Assembly (NCBI GenBank): GCA_001632435.1
Contig: KV423952.1
Location: 151,334-215,333, forward strand
Reading direction: 5' to 3'
DNA: 64,000 nt
Source: Calocera cornea HHB12733
Taxonomy: Eukaryota > Basidiomycota > Dacrymycetes > Dacrymycetales > Dacrymycetaceae
Position 1 is the stretch's first letter. Every line of letters starts with the position of its first letter. The position numbers were made by a program, and so were the translations under genes. Of this stretch, positions 35,715-46,277 are shown one piece after another. Below the pieces are notes generated by a model that was given only the letters and a program-made list of their open reading frames with translations, was not told where the DNA came from and did not search any database.

Positions 35715-35990
35715 CGGACTCTGGTGAACGCTGTCTGAGGTGGGCACACCGCATCACCAGCGGGCACTATTTGGTTCACGTTTCCAGCCTACCCATGGAT
35801 GTCGTGTCCAGTCACTGCTCCGTGACTGCTCCCTCAAGCTCTTACATGCAACGTGTACGAAATGCGTTTCGCCACAGTAACGGACGGTCGGAGCTGGGTT
35901 GTCCCACGTTGCTGCCTCTATTTTGGGAATCACAGCGGACAAGCCTTAGCTCTCCGTATGCGGCTGTGTCAGGAGGTAGTTTGATGCTAT
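35715..35990. repeat. degenerate duplicated unit, copy 2
   Basis: Second copy of the unit at 35156-35440, offset by about 546 bp, with the same block order (CTCTGGTGAAC, CATGGATGTCGTGTCCAGTC, GGTCGGAGCTGGGTTGTC, CGGACAAGCCTTAGCTCTCC, GCGGCTGTG). A further CCATGGATGTC lies between the copies at about 35584, so a third, more decayed unit is possible. Confidence 0.65.
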
Positions 35991-36580
35991 CTTAGATTCT
36001 TCTAAGGGCGGAAAAATGGGAGCTGCAAGTTCAATCCGGCGGAGGCTGCCTGCTACCGCTTTATGGTGTAGGCTTTGAGAGTTTTGCGAGTGTCACAACC
36101 GGGAGGCTGCTGAGATCCAACTCTTCCGCCCCTCGACGGCGGCAGGAAATGATTTCGCTCGAGAGTCCGAGAATACGGTGCTGTGTTCCGGTTATGAGAG
36201 CCGTGAAATTAGGGGGGACGACAATCATTTCAATTTCAAAATGAGAGCAGGCACAGCTTCCGACACAAAATAGCCACACAAATAGGGCCCATAACTCTTC
36301 CAATAGTCTCTTGAAGAGGCTTAGCTCTACTGTAAAGCCATGTAATCGCTGTAGTACCTGAAAATGATGGAATGATAATTGTGGTGCCTTCGGCACGTGA
36401 CTACTTCACCTCGAGAGGCCTTTTGCCCGTTAACCCTTTTTGGGGGAGAATTGCCTCCGTCCATTCCTCGCCAGATTTGGGCAGGGAAAGGTGCTCGTCC
36501 GCTCCTCATCGCGCGCGACCCTCTGCTCGCCGTCTGCAACGCGCCGCACACCGACCTCCAGCGAGGAGGGGACGTTAAGC

Positions 36581-38252
36581 ATGTTCGGCTCAACACGACT
36601 AGCGCTGTTCAGCAGCGCGCGCGCATCGTCCTCTCGCTCAATATCGACCACCTCCGCCTTGCATGCTGCGACAGCCGCGAAGCAGGTGATGAAGGCGCGG
36701 AAGGCGCCGTTCTACAAAATCGACGGGCCCTTCAAGACGTTCAAGCCTATCACGCCCGGTATCCGCCATCTGAAGCAGCCGTACAACCCGCACCTGTACA
36801 ACGGGCCCCCGATCCGCGTGCTCACGGTCGCGAAGCGCAAAACAGGGGGGAGGAACAAGGCCGGGCGAATAACGGTGCGGTCTGTGGGCGGCGGGCACAA
36901 GCAGCGCATCCGTATCCTCGACTTCCACCGCGCCGAGGCGGGCAAGTGCGACGTCATCCGGATCGAGTTCGACCCGCGACGATCGGCGCACATCGCCCTC
37001 ATCCGGCAGCGGAACCCGGACGCGAAGCAGATCTTCTCGTACATCCTTGCGCCGGAAGGGCTTCGCGCGGGTGACGTCGTGGAGAGCTTTAGGGATGGAA
37101 TTCCTGATGGGCTGGTGGATGGGTTTACCGATGAGCGCAAGAGGGTCAGGGAGCCGGGGGCGGAGAAGAAGCGGAAGATGGAGAAGGTGCAGAGGGTGGA
37201 TCTTTCTCTGAAGGAGGAGCCGGCGGTGACCGCGGAGGTGGTGGAGCCGGTTCTGGCACAGAAGGCAGCCGTGGAGGAGTTTGAGGAGGGCAGCGTGGCC
37301 CAGCTCGAGGCGGAGCTCGCGGCGCTGGAAGCACAGCAGGCGGCGGAGGCGGCGGCGCTGGAAGCACAACAGGCGGCAGAGGCAGTGGCGCTGGAGGCAG
37401 CGGCGGAGCATGCGGCAGAGGAGGTCGAGGTCGGCGAGGAGCTCCCATCGCTGGAAGCCATCGGCGACGATGTTGAACCAGGAGACGGTCTGTCCACCGA
37501 GGGCGAGTTCCTTCCCGACCCCGCGGCGCCCGCCGACCCCGCCCCGGCGGACGCATTCGACCCGTCCGACTTGTCCGACCTCGCCGCTGCCGAGCTTGCT
37601 GCCGAATCCGGGAAGCCCGCCCCCCAGGCCTCGCGCAGCGCCACGTCGACCTCGCAGCTCGCGCTCGGTATCCTGCGCACGATCGTCATGCGGCCCGGGA
37701 ACGTGCTGCCGCTGCGGCTCGTCCCCGCGTACGTGCCGATCCACAACATCTCGCTGCACCCGTTCGGGCCGGCCAAGCTCGTGCGCAGCGCGGGCACGTT
37801 CGGCGAGGTGGTGCTCCATGAGGAGAACGGCAAGTACTCGCATGTGCGCTTGCAGAGCGGCGAGATTCGCAAGATCGGTCAGGACTGCTGTGCCACCATC
37901 GGGAAGGTCAGCAACGAGCACTGGAAGGGGAGGCAGCTGGGCAAGGCGGGCCGGTCGCGGAACCTCGGCATAAGGCCGCACGTACGCGGTATGGCGATGA
38001 ACGCGTGCGTCTCCTCTCACTCCCACATCTTCTGTACTGCACACTGACGAGGTGGCTATCGATCGCAGCGTGGACCACCCGCACGGAGGCGGCCGCGGCA
38101 AGTCCAAAGGGAACAAGCACCCGCGCTCGATCTACGGCTGGCTGGCAAAGGGCAAGCGGACGCGCGTGCCCGGCCCGCGCGGGCACAAGGGCGCGAACAG
38201 GATGGTCGTCAAGCAGAGGCCGAGGGGGAAGGACAAGAAGGGCAAGGTGTAG
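36581..38252 (+). CDS. mitochondrial large-subunit ribosomal protein uL2m with large insertion
   Basis: Two exons, 36581..38004 and 38069..38252, encode 535 aa. The N-terminus ([20 protein letters not shown]) is a mitochondrial targeting sequence. The N-terminal uL2 OB-fold domain (about 60-190) shows [35 protein letters not shown] and [20 protein letters not shown]. The C-terminal domain (about 395-535) shows [40 protein letters not shown] and [20 protein letters not shown], including the His-rich loop near the peptidyl-transferase centre. Between them lies an acidic/alanine-rich insertion of about 180 residues with internal repeats [10 protein letters not shown]. Yeast Rml2 is about 390 aa, so this one is unusually long. 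The insertion is in frame with no splice signals that would remove it. Confidence 0.95.
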
Positions 38253-38412
38253 TGGCAAGTACGGAGGGGATAATGCGATCTGTTCATCTGCTGTGCGTGG
38301 GCCGGTGCTATACTACGGGCATGGCGGTCCTGGACAGAGCACAGTTGCCGTGCAGTTGCGTGCCCGCCCCCCCTGCCCAGTTAGGCGGGGACAAGCATCG
38401 TCCTCACATTCA

Positions 38413-39538
38413 CTACCCCGTCCCACCCGCCGGGCCAGCGCCAAACCTCTCCCTCGCCATCCGCTTAAACATCTCCATCGTCTCGCTCTCCCTCGCGCGC
38501 ATCGCGCTCGTCCGCTCCCTGACCTCCGCCTCCCTCTCCCGCTCCCTGGCCCGCTTCTGCTCCTCGAACCGGCCACGGGCGGCATCTCTTTGTCGGATCC
38601 TACACCCCATCAGCACCCTGCTTCCAGCTGATGTATAGTACAGAGATCCCACCTATCCTGGAACGAGTCCCCGCCCATCAGCCTTCCCTCATCCACCTCC
38701 AGTCCCTCGTCCCCTCCCCCCTTCCCCCCCTCGCGGAACGCGCGATCCCCCTCCCTCCTCTCCCTCTTCTTCTCGAGCATCCTCTCCCGCCCCACTTCCC
38801 GCGGGGCGAGCTCTTCCAGCCGGTCTTTCTGCTGCCGGCGGTCTTGCTTGAGCGAGAGGGACCGGTCGTGGGAGAGGAGTTCCTGGGTGGATTCCTGCGC
38901 CAGGCGTAGGTCGGCCGCGCTCGGCATGCTGGGGCCCGCAACTCGGCCGGGCAAAGAAGGCCCTTGCACACGCTTTTTCTCCAATCCAGATCCAGGTCCA
39001 GATCCAGGTCCCTCCCCCGCCCTACTACTAGCACGCTGTGCCCCGCCCCAGGTGAGCGAGCCCACCTCCCCGCGCGCGCGCTCCAGCGCCTCCCTCTCCG
39101 CGCGGTTCGACTTGTCCGCGAAGCCCCACTTGAACGCCGTCTGCTGGGCTGGGGCGATGCTCGTCGATGCTATCCCTTTGTAGAGGGTGTCTGTGCGGGG
39201 TCAGCGGGAGCACGTGAGGAAGGAGGGAGGGAGGGAGGGAGGCGTACCGGGGAGGTTGCCCCTGTTCCACGCGCGGACGAACTTCCTGAAGTAGCTCCGG
39301 GCCTTTTCCCCCGACAGCTCGTCAAAGTACTGCCCCCCAATCGGAGATGATAAAGCGGACGCACCTTGTGCTTCGACTCGCGCAGCCACACGCGGAACTC
39401 GTCGTTCTTCGCGTAGTAGTCCGACTCTGAGATCTCGTTTGCGCCGTGGGGCAGGTCGGGAGGCGGCGTGCGGGAGCGGGCGGGGGACGGAGAGCGGGAG
39501 ATGCGTCGGCGTTTGGGCGGGCGCGGGGAGGTCGACAT
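38413..39538 (-). CDS. SCI1-like (style cell-cycle inhibitor family) nuclear basic protein
   Basis: Four exons, complement(38413..38599, 38653..39190, 39248..39329, 39365..39538), encode 326 aa in consistent phase. The N-terminus is basic and Ser/Pro-rich (KRRRISRSPSPARSRTP), typical of a nuclear protein. The conserved block is ISESDYYAKNDEFRVWL then YFDELSGEKARSYFRKFVR, AWNRGNLPGD and LYKGI, which matches the family annotated from the plant style cell-cycle inhibitor SCI1. The C-terminal half is strongly charged (KQDRRQQKDRLEELAPREVG, later REREREAEVRERTSAM), predicted helical. The first intron must be only 35 bp, since exon 1 ends ESKHK and the next conserved residue is YFDEL in another frame. 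Function in fungi is unknown. Confidence 0.82.
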
Positions 39539-39870
39539 CTTGCAGCTGCCAGAGAGGGATGGGGAAGGTGAGCGCTTGCTGGAGGGGGATGTGTGACTCT
39601 GTCGGCGATATGGTCCCCTTATCGCCGATCCTGTACCGTGCGCAGCTGGCCTACATAGCGACGTCCCTGCGAGCGAGCCCAGATGTCATGTATAACCGCA
39701 ATCAATACACTAGCTCTATCTTCTACCACTGTGCCCCTTCTACACACTCTCTGCCCACCTATGGTAGGCACCCCTTCCCGTACCGCCGCTGCTCCTCGGC
39801 GATCGCTCCGGGCCTGGGCCCAGAGCCTACACCATCCCCGCACAGCCGGCCAAAGCAAAGGCAGGGCTGA
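39539..39870. other. intergenic spacer
   Basis: 332 bp between the SCI1-like start and the carrier stop, both on minus. Promoter of the SCI1-like gene by position; nothing specific seen. Confidence 0.5.
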
Positions 39871-41532
39871 TTATACGACCTTAAACTCGGGTTTTGGCCG
39901 GTACTTGACGCGCAGGTAGAGCGCCATTATCAGCTCGTTCGCTGTGAGCGTCACGATCGTGTGTGGGGCGATACGCAGGAAGTGGGCGACGGTGCCTGCG
40001 GAAGGGGGTTAGCGTGCTGTCCCGACCAGAATAGTGGATACGGAGCAGATTAAGGAGGGAGCACATGCGAGGGAGAGGCGGGTGGGCAGCACAGGACAAG
40101 TGGGGGCGCAAGAGGAAGAAGCGGGAGGAAGCAACACGCACCCTTGTACCACCCGAACGGCCCCTCCGCCACCAGGGTCTTCCACAAGCAGTCAATCGGG
40201 TTCTTGTACAGCAGGCCGACGGACTTGCCCGTCTTGGGGTCCACCGCCGTTGGTTGGTTGTACATTCGGGTCAGTACCTGGCAGAAGGGGTCAGGACGGG
40301 TTGTCGATGGGAGACATCGGTGACAGAAAGGCAAGCAGGCGGAGAAGGGGGCGGAGCACGATGTGGCCGCCGAGAGGGAAAGGGAAGTGGAGCGCGGGAT
40401 GAAGAATGTGGGACGTGACAAGCGGAACGCACCGTATCCGCGGGCTGCATGACCACACAGACGGTCGCCCCGGAGACGCTGCTGCTGGCCAGGAACGTCC
40501 AGAAGCCGTCGCTCCGCCACCCATTCTGGACGAGCGTGGTCTTGACGAGGTTGTAGCTCGGGAGCTGGACCTGTGCTCAGGGATCAGCGCCTGTTCACTG
40601 ATACGCTGGCAAGACGGGGAGAGCGAGTCGAGAACAGGACGCGGATGGGGAGGAGCGGAAGAGGGGGACGGAGTGGACGGGGAACGAGGAAAGACATACC
40701 GAGCTCCCCATACACGTCCTCAACAGCGCCGCGTCGATCCCCCTCAGCAGTCCCCTGGGTCCCTCAGCCCGCACAACGGTGCTAAGCGCGTCCCAGGAGT
40801 TCTTATAGTACCTCTGCGCGCCGACGGGCAGCGCAGGCGAGTACGCCTGCATGCGCGCTTTGATGAGGAACAGCGGGTTGCCGAGCGCGGCGCCCACCCC
40901 GCCCGAGGCGACGCCCGCGCCGATCGAGGTGGAGGCGAGGACGGTCTTGTCGGGCACGCCGAGCATGCGGTTGAGAGAGAGGCGGAAGGGCTCGTAGAAC
41001 CCTGTGTGGGCGCGTGTGAGCAATACCATCCAGAGGACCATGATGTGTGCTCGGGAAACGCACCTAATCGCGAGCCGTTGAGTAATATCTACTCACCGCA
41101 GCAAGATCCTGTTAGCAGGAGCGAGACGCGATGGCAAAAGGCAGGGAAGGAGGACGAACCTGGTAGACATACGCCGGCCCCAGCCCGCGCTGGATCCCCC
41201 GGATCCCCTCGTTCCTCCACGTCTTCGCAAACACATCCAGCACGTTCCTGTACACGCGCGGCGAGCCCTGCTTGGCCAGCTCTCCATCGAGCTGCAGTCG
41301 TGTCTTCGCTACCTCTGGCCTGCGATCCAGTCAGCTTAACGGTGGGCGGAGGAAGGAGGCGGGAAGGGCGTACGGGTTGGAGATGGTCACCTGCCGAGAT
41401 GTCAGACGGGAGGGAAAGGGGAGAGGGGGACGGGCGCACGGCACAGCATGCGGCCAGGCCACCGCATATGAAGCTCTCGAGCGTGCTCAGCGGGGCCGGA
41501 ATGGGCGCGGGCACAGCGGTCGGGGTCGTCAT
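39871..41532 (-). CDS. mitochondrial carrier, oxaloacetate/sulfate type (Oac1-like)
   Basis: Eight exons, complement(39871..39995, 40142..40277, 40433..40570, 40700..41001, 41064..41088, 41160..41319, 41374..41390, 41440..41532), encode 331 aa; the 17-nt and 25-nt exons are required to restore family sequence. Three carrier repeats of about 100 aa are visible, each with the P-x-[DE]-x-x-[KR]-like signature or its variant: NPPEVAKTRLQ, NPLFLIKARMQ, and QPADTVLTRMYNQ. Other family segments are GIQRGLGPAYVYQILLNGSR, LGFYEPFRLSL, RGIDAALLRTCMGSSVQLPS and HFLRIAPHTIVTLTANE. These match S. cerevisiae Oac1, which moves oxaloacetate and sulfate across the inner mitochondrial membrane; substrate is inferred from this similarity. 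Introns of 49-155 bp are pyrimidine-rich. Confidence 0.92.
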
Positions 41533-41966
41533 CCTTGGGTCCTCGGCCGGTGTCCTTCCTTGTGCTCCGGTCAAAGTCCTCTTATGGGTGCTTCAGTCCT
41601 TCGGTCCTTCACGCTTTCCAGCAATCCAACAAGCGGGCCCGGGGCAGGGTAGAGAGCGAAGGGAGAGAGGGGGAAGGCTGCCTGCGACCCGTTAAGAAGT
41701 AGAGAGAGAAAGGGACGGCGTGGAGGAAGGCTGGAGTGCCGGAGCCGCGCTGAGAACTCGCCGGGCTTGGGAAGGCGGGGGGAAGGGAAGGCTGACGCCC
41801 CGTCCCTGAGGTGAGCCCCCGGCTCGGCTCCGGCGGACTTGGGGACGACGGCGGGGCCGAGCGCCGAGCGGTGGAGAGGGAGAGAGCGCGCCACTTGGCA
41901 TGCAGGCGTCCCCCCTACTGTCTCTGCTCTGTTTTGACTCTGCTCCATCTTGCCCTTCTAGAACAG
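41533..41966. promoter_or_regulatory. divergent promoter region between carrier and Gon7-like gene
   Basis: 434 bp separate the carrier start (minus) and the small gene at 41967 (plus), so both promoters must lie here. GC-rich; no TATA box seen. Confidence 0.45.
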
Positions 41967-42320
41967 ATGACCAACGCGGTCGTCATCGACATCAAGCTCG
42001 ACTTGCCGACGGGCACGATCCCACCCACTCAAGCCGACCAATCCCTCCCAGCCGCCACCTCCTACACTTATCCCATCGCTTCCTCTTCCTCCTCCTCCTC
42101 GTCAAGTACCGCTAAGCCAAGCAACGCCGAGTACTACGGCGCCGTACGGGCGGCTGTGGCGGCTGCGAAAGAGGATATGGGGGCAAAGCTGACCGCTTGG
42201 AGGGACGCGGTTGGGGAGGGGGAGAAGGAGAAGGAGACTCGGGTCGTTGGGGTGAAGAAGGGGAAGAAGGTTGATGAAGACATGGATGATGATGAGGAGA
42301 ACGAAGATGATGATGAATGA
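41967..42320 (+). CDS. small acidic-tailed protein, possible Gon7 subunit of EKC/KEOPS
   Basis: A single exon of 117 aa starting MTNAVVIDIKLDLPTGTIPP. After a Ser-rich stretch comes a helical segment NAEYYGAVRAAVAAAKEDMG then AKLTAWRDAVGEGEK, and a basic then highly acidic tail (GVKKGKKVDEDMDDDEENED). The position and spacing of Y-x-x-x-x-R-x-x-V-x-x-x-[KQ]-x-x-[IM] followed by LT resemble the fungal Gon7 family, the smallest KEOPS subunit needed for tRNA t6A modification. That family is very divergent, so this is a suggestion. An upstream in-frame extension lacks an ATG. Alternative: an orphan acidic protein. Confidence 0.6.
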   Translation: MTNAVVIDIKLDLPTGTIPPTQADQSLPAATSYTYPIASSSSSSSSSTAKPSNAEYYGAVRAAVAAAKEDMGAKLTAWRDAVGEGEKEKETRVVGVKKGKKVDEDMDDDEENEDDDE

Positions 42321-43049
42321 AGGGATGGAAAAGGGGACAGTCGCGTATGTATCACTATAGCCTCTGTCTACTGCCACGATGTTGAATGTATACTCTCCAG
42401 CTTTCCGACACACGCGGCTACCTCCTATGCACAGTCGCCTCCACGCTCTCGAGCAGTACTAGTGCGTTTTGCGACAGCTTCACTGTGATACGCACCCGTC
42501 CCTGCTCAGTCTCGCGACGAGGGTGCCACGTTCCTCTCTCAGACGGACGCTTATGCCCCCTCCGTGATGATGTACCCCGGCCATGGTGATGCAGCCACTG
42601 AGCTTTCTCAGACAGCACCATCCCTCGATGCTCGAAGTCTCACTCTGCCGCACCCTCTATCTTGTATGCCCTCTTCCCGAGGATCGATCATCTCTCTGCT
42701 GTCAAACCAGCCGCAATGGTCTCCTTCTGGCCCGCTTTTCAAGCGGGTCGGCATGAGGGCGATTGTCTCTTGGCCTCCCCGCTCGTTGCATTCCCCCTTG
42801 TCTATCGCAGTGTATCGCTAGTCTACGCTACGGCGATTCGCTGGCACGGACCGCGGATAATTCGTATGATCTTGCACAACAAGGTCTCGTGGCTGTCTTT
42901 GCTCCGGAAAAATGCCTCGTGTAGGCCGCATTTCCAGTCGGGAGCATCATTGAGGAGTGGCGATGCTGCCTGTGAGCCCGTCGGGCACGATCTCTGCCAG
43001 CAGCACGCAGCTCATCTCTTGCCCAATATCCACCTCTGCGACAAACGTC
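42321..43049. other. intergenic and probable leader of the first BTB gene
   Basis: No separate gene seen. The frame of the BTB gene stays open upstream to an earlier ATG at 42963, which would add 29 residues; the shorter start at 43050 is preferred from comparison with the paralogues. Confidence 0.45.
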
Positions 43050-44552
43050 ATGGATCCCGCCAGTCCCGAAGTTGTTGCTGTACAAGATGCCTTTCCAAGC
43101 AACCCTCCTCCCGAGCCGTTCGTCGTTCCCGCGATCTTCCAGAATCCCGATGCGGACATTGTCGTCAAGTCCTCCGATAACGTCGAATTCCGAGTCTGGA
43201 AATGCATCCTTATCGAAGGCTCTGTCGTCTTCAAGGACATGCTCAGCTCGGCAAATTCATCCCAGGATGCTGCCGACCCTGTGCCTTGGCCGGAGCCTGC
43301 AAAGGTCATCGATCGCCTGCTCATGCTCATGTATCCCGTTGTCAAACCTGCTCTCGACTCAATCGAAGAGATCTTCACTCTCATCCATGCTGCCGACAAG
43401 TGGCAGATTGACGTTGCCATCGCTTATCTGAAGGAGAATCTGATGTCACGAAGAGTCACGCGCACCGACACTCAGTACTTCCAAATATATGCGTTTGCGT
43501 GTAGCATGAACTTCCTCGACGTGCAGGAGGATGTGGTCAAAATGGCTAGCAACTTGGACCCTTTGGGGCCTGATGTCCGTCGGTACTTGGCAGACATGAC
43601 AGCGTTGGACCTCCTGCGACTCGTCAAACTTCGAACCTACCCTTTAGCGACCTTCGACAGCCATTTCAGTGACGTCCCTCAACCCGCAGCTCAGGTTGCG
43701 CCAGGCGCGACTGCTGTGCCAGAGGTCTTTCAGGATCCCGATGCGGACATCGCCATTCTTTCTTCGGACGGTATTGAATATCGCGTTTTCAAGTTGTACC
43801 TTTGTCATTCATCGGAGAAGCTCCGCGACATGGTCCATCGGCTTGGCTCCGAGCGGTCGAATCCAGCCGAATCAACCTTGCCTAAGTTGTCCATTCCATT
43901 ACCGGCCGCAACACTGGAGACCTTACTGTGCTACATCTATCCGATGCCGAAGCGAACAAACGGTACAATGCCGTTGGAGCATCTCATGGTGTGCCTTCGA
44001 GCTGCGATCACGTGGGACATTCGAGTTGCGGTCGAAGCCTTGTCTCAAGAGCTGACGATGCCATGGCGCCTCCGATCCCATCCCCTGAGAATATACGGCT
44101 TTGCGGCTTCCACGGGGCTGGCTGAAGAAGCAGCCAAAGCCAAGGGTCGAGCTATGCTGCTCGATCCGCTGAGCCACCCGCTGAAGGTGGATTTCATGGA
44201 AATGACTGCCCGCGATCTTGCCGTGCTGCACGAGTCTCGTACAGTACTTATCTCAAACATCACAACGGCCCTTCGTCAACTCACAATCCCCCCGCTTCCG
44301 CTACAGTGCAAGCATTACCCATACGATTCTGGAAGCAATGGAAGGAAAGCATTTGGAGCGACACTTACATACGCCATGTCACAGGCGATAGGTGACAATA
44401 CCCTTTTCTCGACCAACCTCATGGCCTCATTGTGGGGGGTTGCTGAGTGTACCTATTGCAATTCAGACGCGTTGCGGAATAATGCTTTCGAACCCAGCCA
44501 TCAGCTTATAAGGCAAGTGAAAACGGTGCTAGAAGAACATATTACGCTGTAG
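43050..44552 (+). CDS. double-BTB/POZ protein, copy A
   Basis: Single exon of 500 aa. Two BTB-like units: one from about residue 28 (FQNPDADIVVKSSDNVEFRV, FKDMLSS, IDRLLMLMYPV, AADKWQID) and one from about residue 225 (FQDPDADIAILSSDGIEYRV, LETLLCYIYPM, AAITWDIRVAVEAL). Each is followed by a helical extension with LRIYGFAA and DFMEMTARDL. A C-terminal region carries CKH (about residue 420) and CTYC (about 468), a possible metal site shared with the paralogues. BTB domains dimerise and can bind Cul3; here the role is unknown. The start at 43050 gives a length matching copies B (489 aa) and C (501 aa); an in-frame ATG at 42963 is the alternative. Confidence 0.88.
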   Translation: MDPASPEVVAVQDAFPSNPPPEPFVVPAIFQNPDADIVVKSSDNVEFRVWKCILIEGSVVFKDMLSSANSSQDAADPVPWPEPAKVIDRLLMLMYPVVKPALDSIEEIFTLIHAADKWQIDVAIAYLKENLMSRRVTRTDTQYFQIYAFACSMNFLDVQEDVVKMASNLDPLGPDVRRYLADMTALDLLRLVKLRTYPLATFDSHFSDVPQPAAQVAPGATAVPEVFQDPDADIAILSSDGIEYRVFKLYLCHSSEKLRDMVHRLGSERSNPAESTLPKLSIPLPAATLETLLCYIYPMPKRTNGTMPLEHLMVCLRAAITWDIRVAVEALSQELTMPWRLRSHPLRIYGFAASTGLAEEAAKAKGRAMLLDPLSHPLKVDFMEMTARDLAVLHESRTVLISNITTALRQLTIPPLPLQCKHYPYDSGSNGRKAFGATLTYAMSQAIGDNTLFSTNLMASLWGVAECTYCNSDALRNNAFEPSHQLIRQVKTVLEEHITL

Positions 44553-44788
44553 TAGGACGGGCCGACGACCACGCTCTGCAATCTTGTATTTCGAATGTAG
44601 ACTGAATGACTCAGAGAATACAAAAAAACGTTTTTCAAACGATCTTTTGGCAGTTGGGCAACAGCTCAAACTACTTTTTGCTGAGGATACTGTCAAGCTT
44701 ACATAGGATGTCCACATGCATGCTCGGACAGGTTGCTCTTCGACATACTCTTCTTTCCGCATTCGGGGCATGCGTCTTACACTGTACA

Positions 44789-45262
44789 CTACGCAAGGGG
44801 TACAGACTGAGCTAAGATGTCGAGCGACGTGAAAGGGTCAATACTGAGGTTATCCATCAATGTCATCTTCAAAGAGCTCTTGAGATAGCCTTCGATAGCC
44901 CCCACTTTGTGAACCACCCCAGGCCCAGCTGGTGTCTGGCACTCACAGCGGCGCTGCGGCTGACGTGCGACACCGATCGTATTTGCCATTTCGCTGAGGC
45001 GCGCTTTCCGCAAGACGACCAGGTCTGCCAAATTGACGGCACTCGTATCTTCGAAGTCGCTTCTGGCGGTGTGCTTCAATGGGTCCCTCGGAATTGTATA
45101 CGAGGCCGGAAAGGTTTTCAAGTCACCATCAAAACCAGTTCGGCACAGGAAGCCGTAGACTCTCAGAGGATTGTGAAGTGGCCGATGTTCCACGAGCTCC
45201 TCCCGCAGAGGAGCGATTGTGGCGTCAATCTGATCGACCAGAGATGGCGTGACGCGCTGCAC
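44789..45262 (-). pseudogene. C-terminal relic of a double-BTB gene
   Basis: A minus-strand frame of about 155 codons aligns with the last third of the double-BTB proteins: PLREELVEHRPLHNPLRVYG FLCRTGF, then RDPLKHTARSDFEDTSAVNL and LVVLRKARLSEM, then a Cys pair CEC where the paralogues have CKH. No first BTB unit or start is present upstream, and the terminal CxxC appears only in a different frame just past the stop (about 44770, ACPECGKK), so the copy is truncated and frameshifted. It lies in opposite orientation to copies A and B. Confidence 0.75.
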
Positions 45263-46277
45263 AGATGATGGCCGAGAGCATCAACGACGCGCTGCGCCAA
45301 GAAGGTTATAGGAATAGCTCGGCTCCGAACGCAAGAAGTCTGACTCCTGACTCCTCGCTCGTCCTCCATGGACGCCGGCATCTCGACTGCAAACACAGAT
45401 TGTTACCTCACTAGCTGTACCTCCAGCCGTCGTACGACATTCACGCGGCTGTTGGTACATGTCCTTGGGTTGCTGAGCTGAGCCACACCGTATTCGGCGT
45501 CAGCTGCAAAGGGAGGCAGGTCACTCAGCCAGCGTCATCCAGCCATCCTAGGTGCGTGCTTCATGGCTGTAGCATGCTGCCCTTAGCAGAAATACTTCCA
45601 GGATCAGGTAGATGTGAGCGGATGACTAGTATTGTAAGGACGATATTCCAATATCAGTCTTCAATATTTGCTGTGGACGGTGGCTTGACGCCGGCTGTCG
45701 ACACCTGGGCAAGCGGTTACCTCTAACCATCCAAGCTCTGTCCATGAAGCGTCACCAGTTCGACTGTTTTCCATGTACCACGGTCCTGTGATCCACGTCG
45801 CGACATCAAAGCGACCTATGGACGAACATCTCACGTGCAACGTTCAGTCCGGCGACTCATGACCAGACCGTGTTAGGTTCGGCGTCCGCAGCCGCACAGC
45901 TTGCTCAGCTTCGCATAAGCGCGCAATCGCCCTTGTTGCCCGGGCTTATCACGCCCGTGCTGCAAGAACAAACCCGACTGGTCCATCCCGCGAGGGCGGA
46001 ATTGCAATTTCCGGTTTCTATCCTTCCTTCCAATGTGGGGCGCTTATTACGTGAGGCGCCTGTTCAATGGGCGGCAAGGCTCAGGGTCGGTATCCGCGCA
46101 TTGTGCTTTCCCCGCCTCTTGTCAGCGACGAACTCCCGTACGGAAGGCGCTGCAACCTATGCGCATATATGGCAAATCCGGTGTCGTGGAGGATATGAAG
46201 GCCAGCACATCGTCCAGAGAACATCGGTCCTCGCCTCCAACATCATCCCCCTACCTCGATACAATCAAACACGATCA
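45263..46277. other. intergenic between BTB relic and BTB copy B
   Basis: About 1 kb without independent gene evidence. The frame of copy B is open upstream to about 45870 but without a convincing ATG, so this part is taken as leader/promoter. Up to about 45420 the minus strand may be further decayed BTB sequence. Confidence 0.45.

Larger units (their letters stand above)
34131..36580. other. 2.4-kb intergenic stretch holding an old tandem duplication
   Basis: No gene-like frame. Contains CCCTCC-rich DNA at about 34590-34760, four tandem CACCACG units at 34420-34450, and two diverged copies of a repeat about 546 bp apart (separate entries). Confidence 0.5.

Noticed and set aside
35995..36060. 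Possible tRNA T-arm (AGTTCAATCC) in the gap before uL2m
   Set aside because: Flanking bases do not pair into a T-stem and no D-arm or acceptor stem is present.
37300..37440. Alanine/glutamate repeat in uL2m considered as an unspliced intron
   Set aside because: No suitable donor/acceptor pair removes it in phase and codon composition is coding-like.
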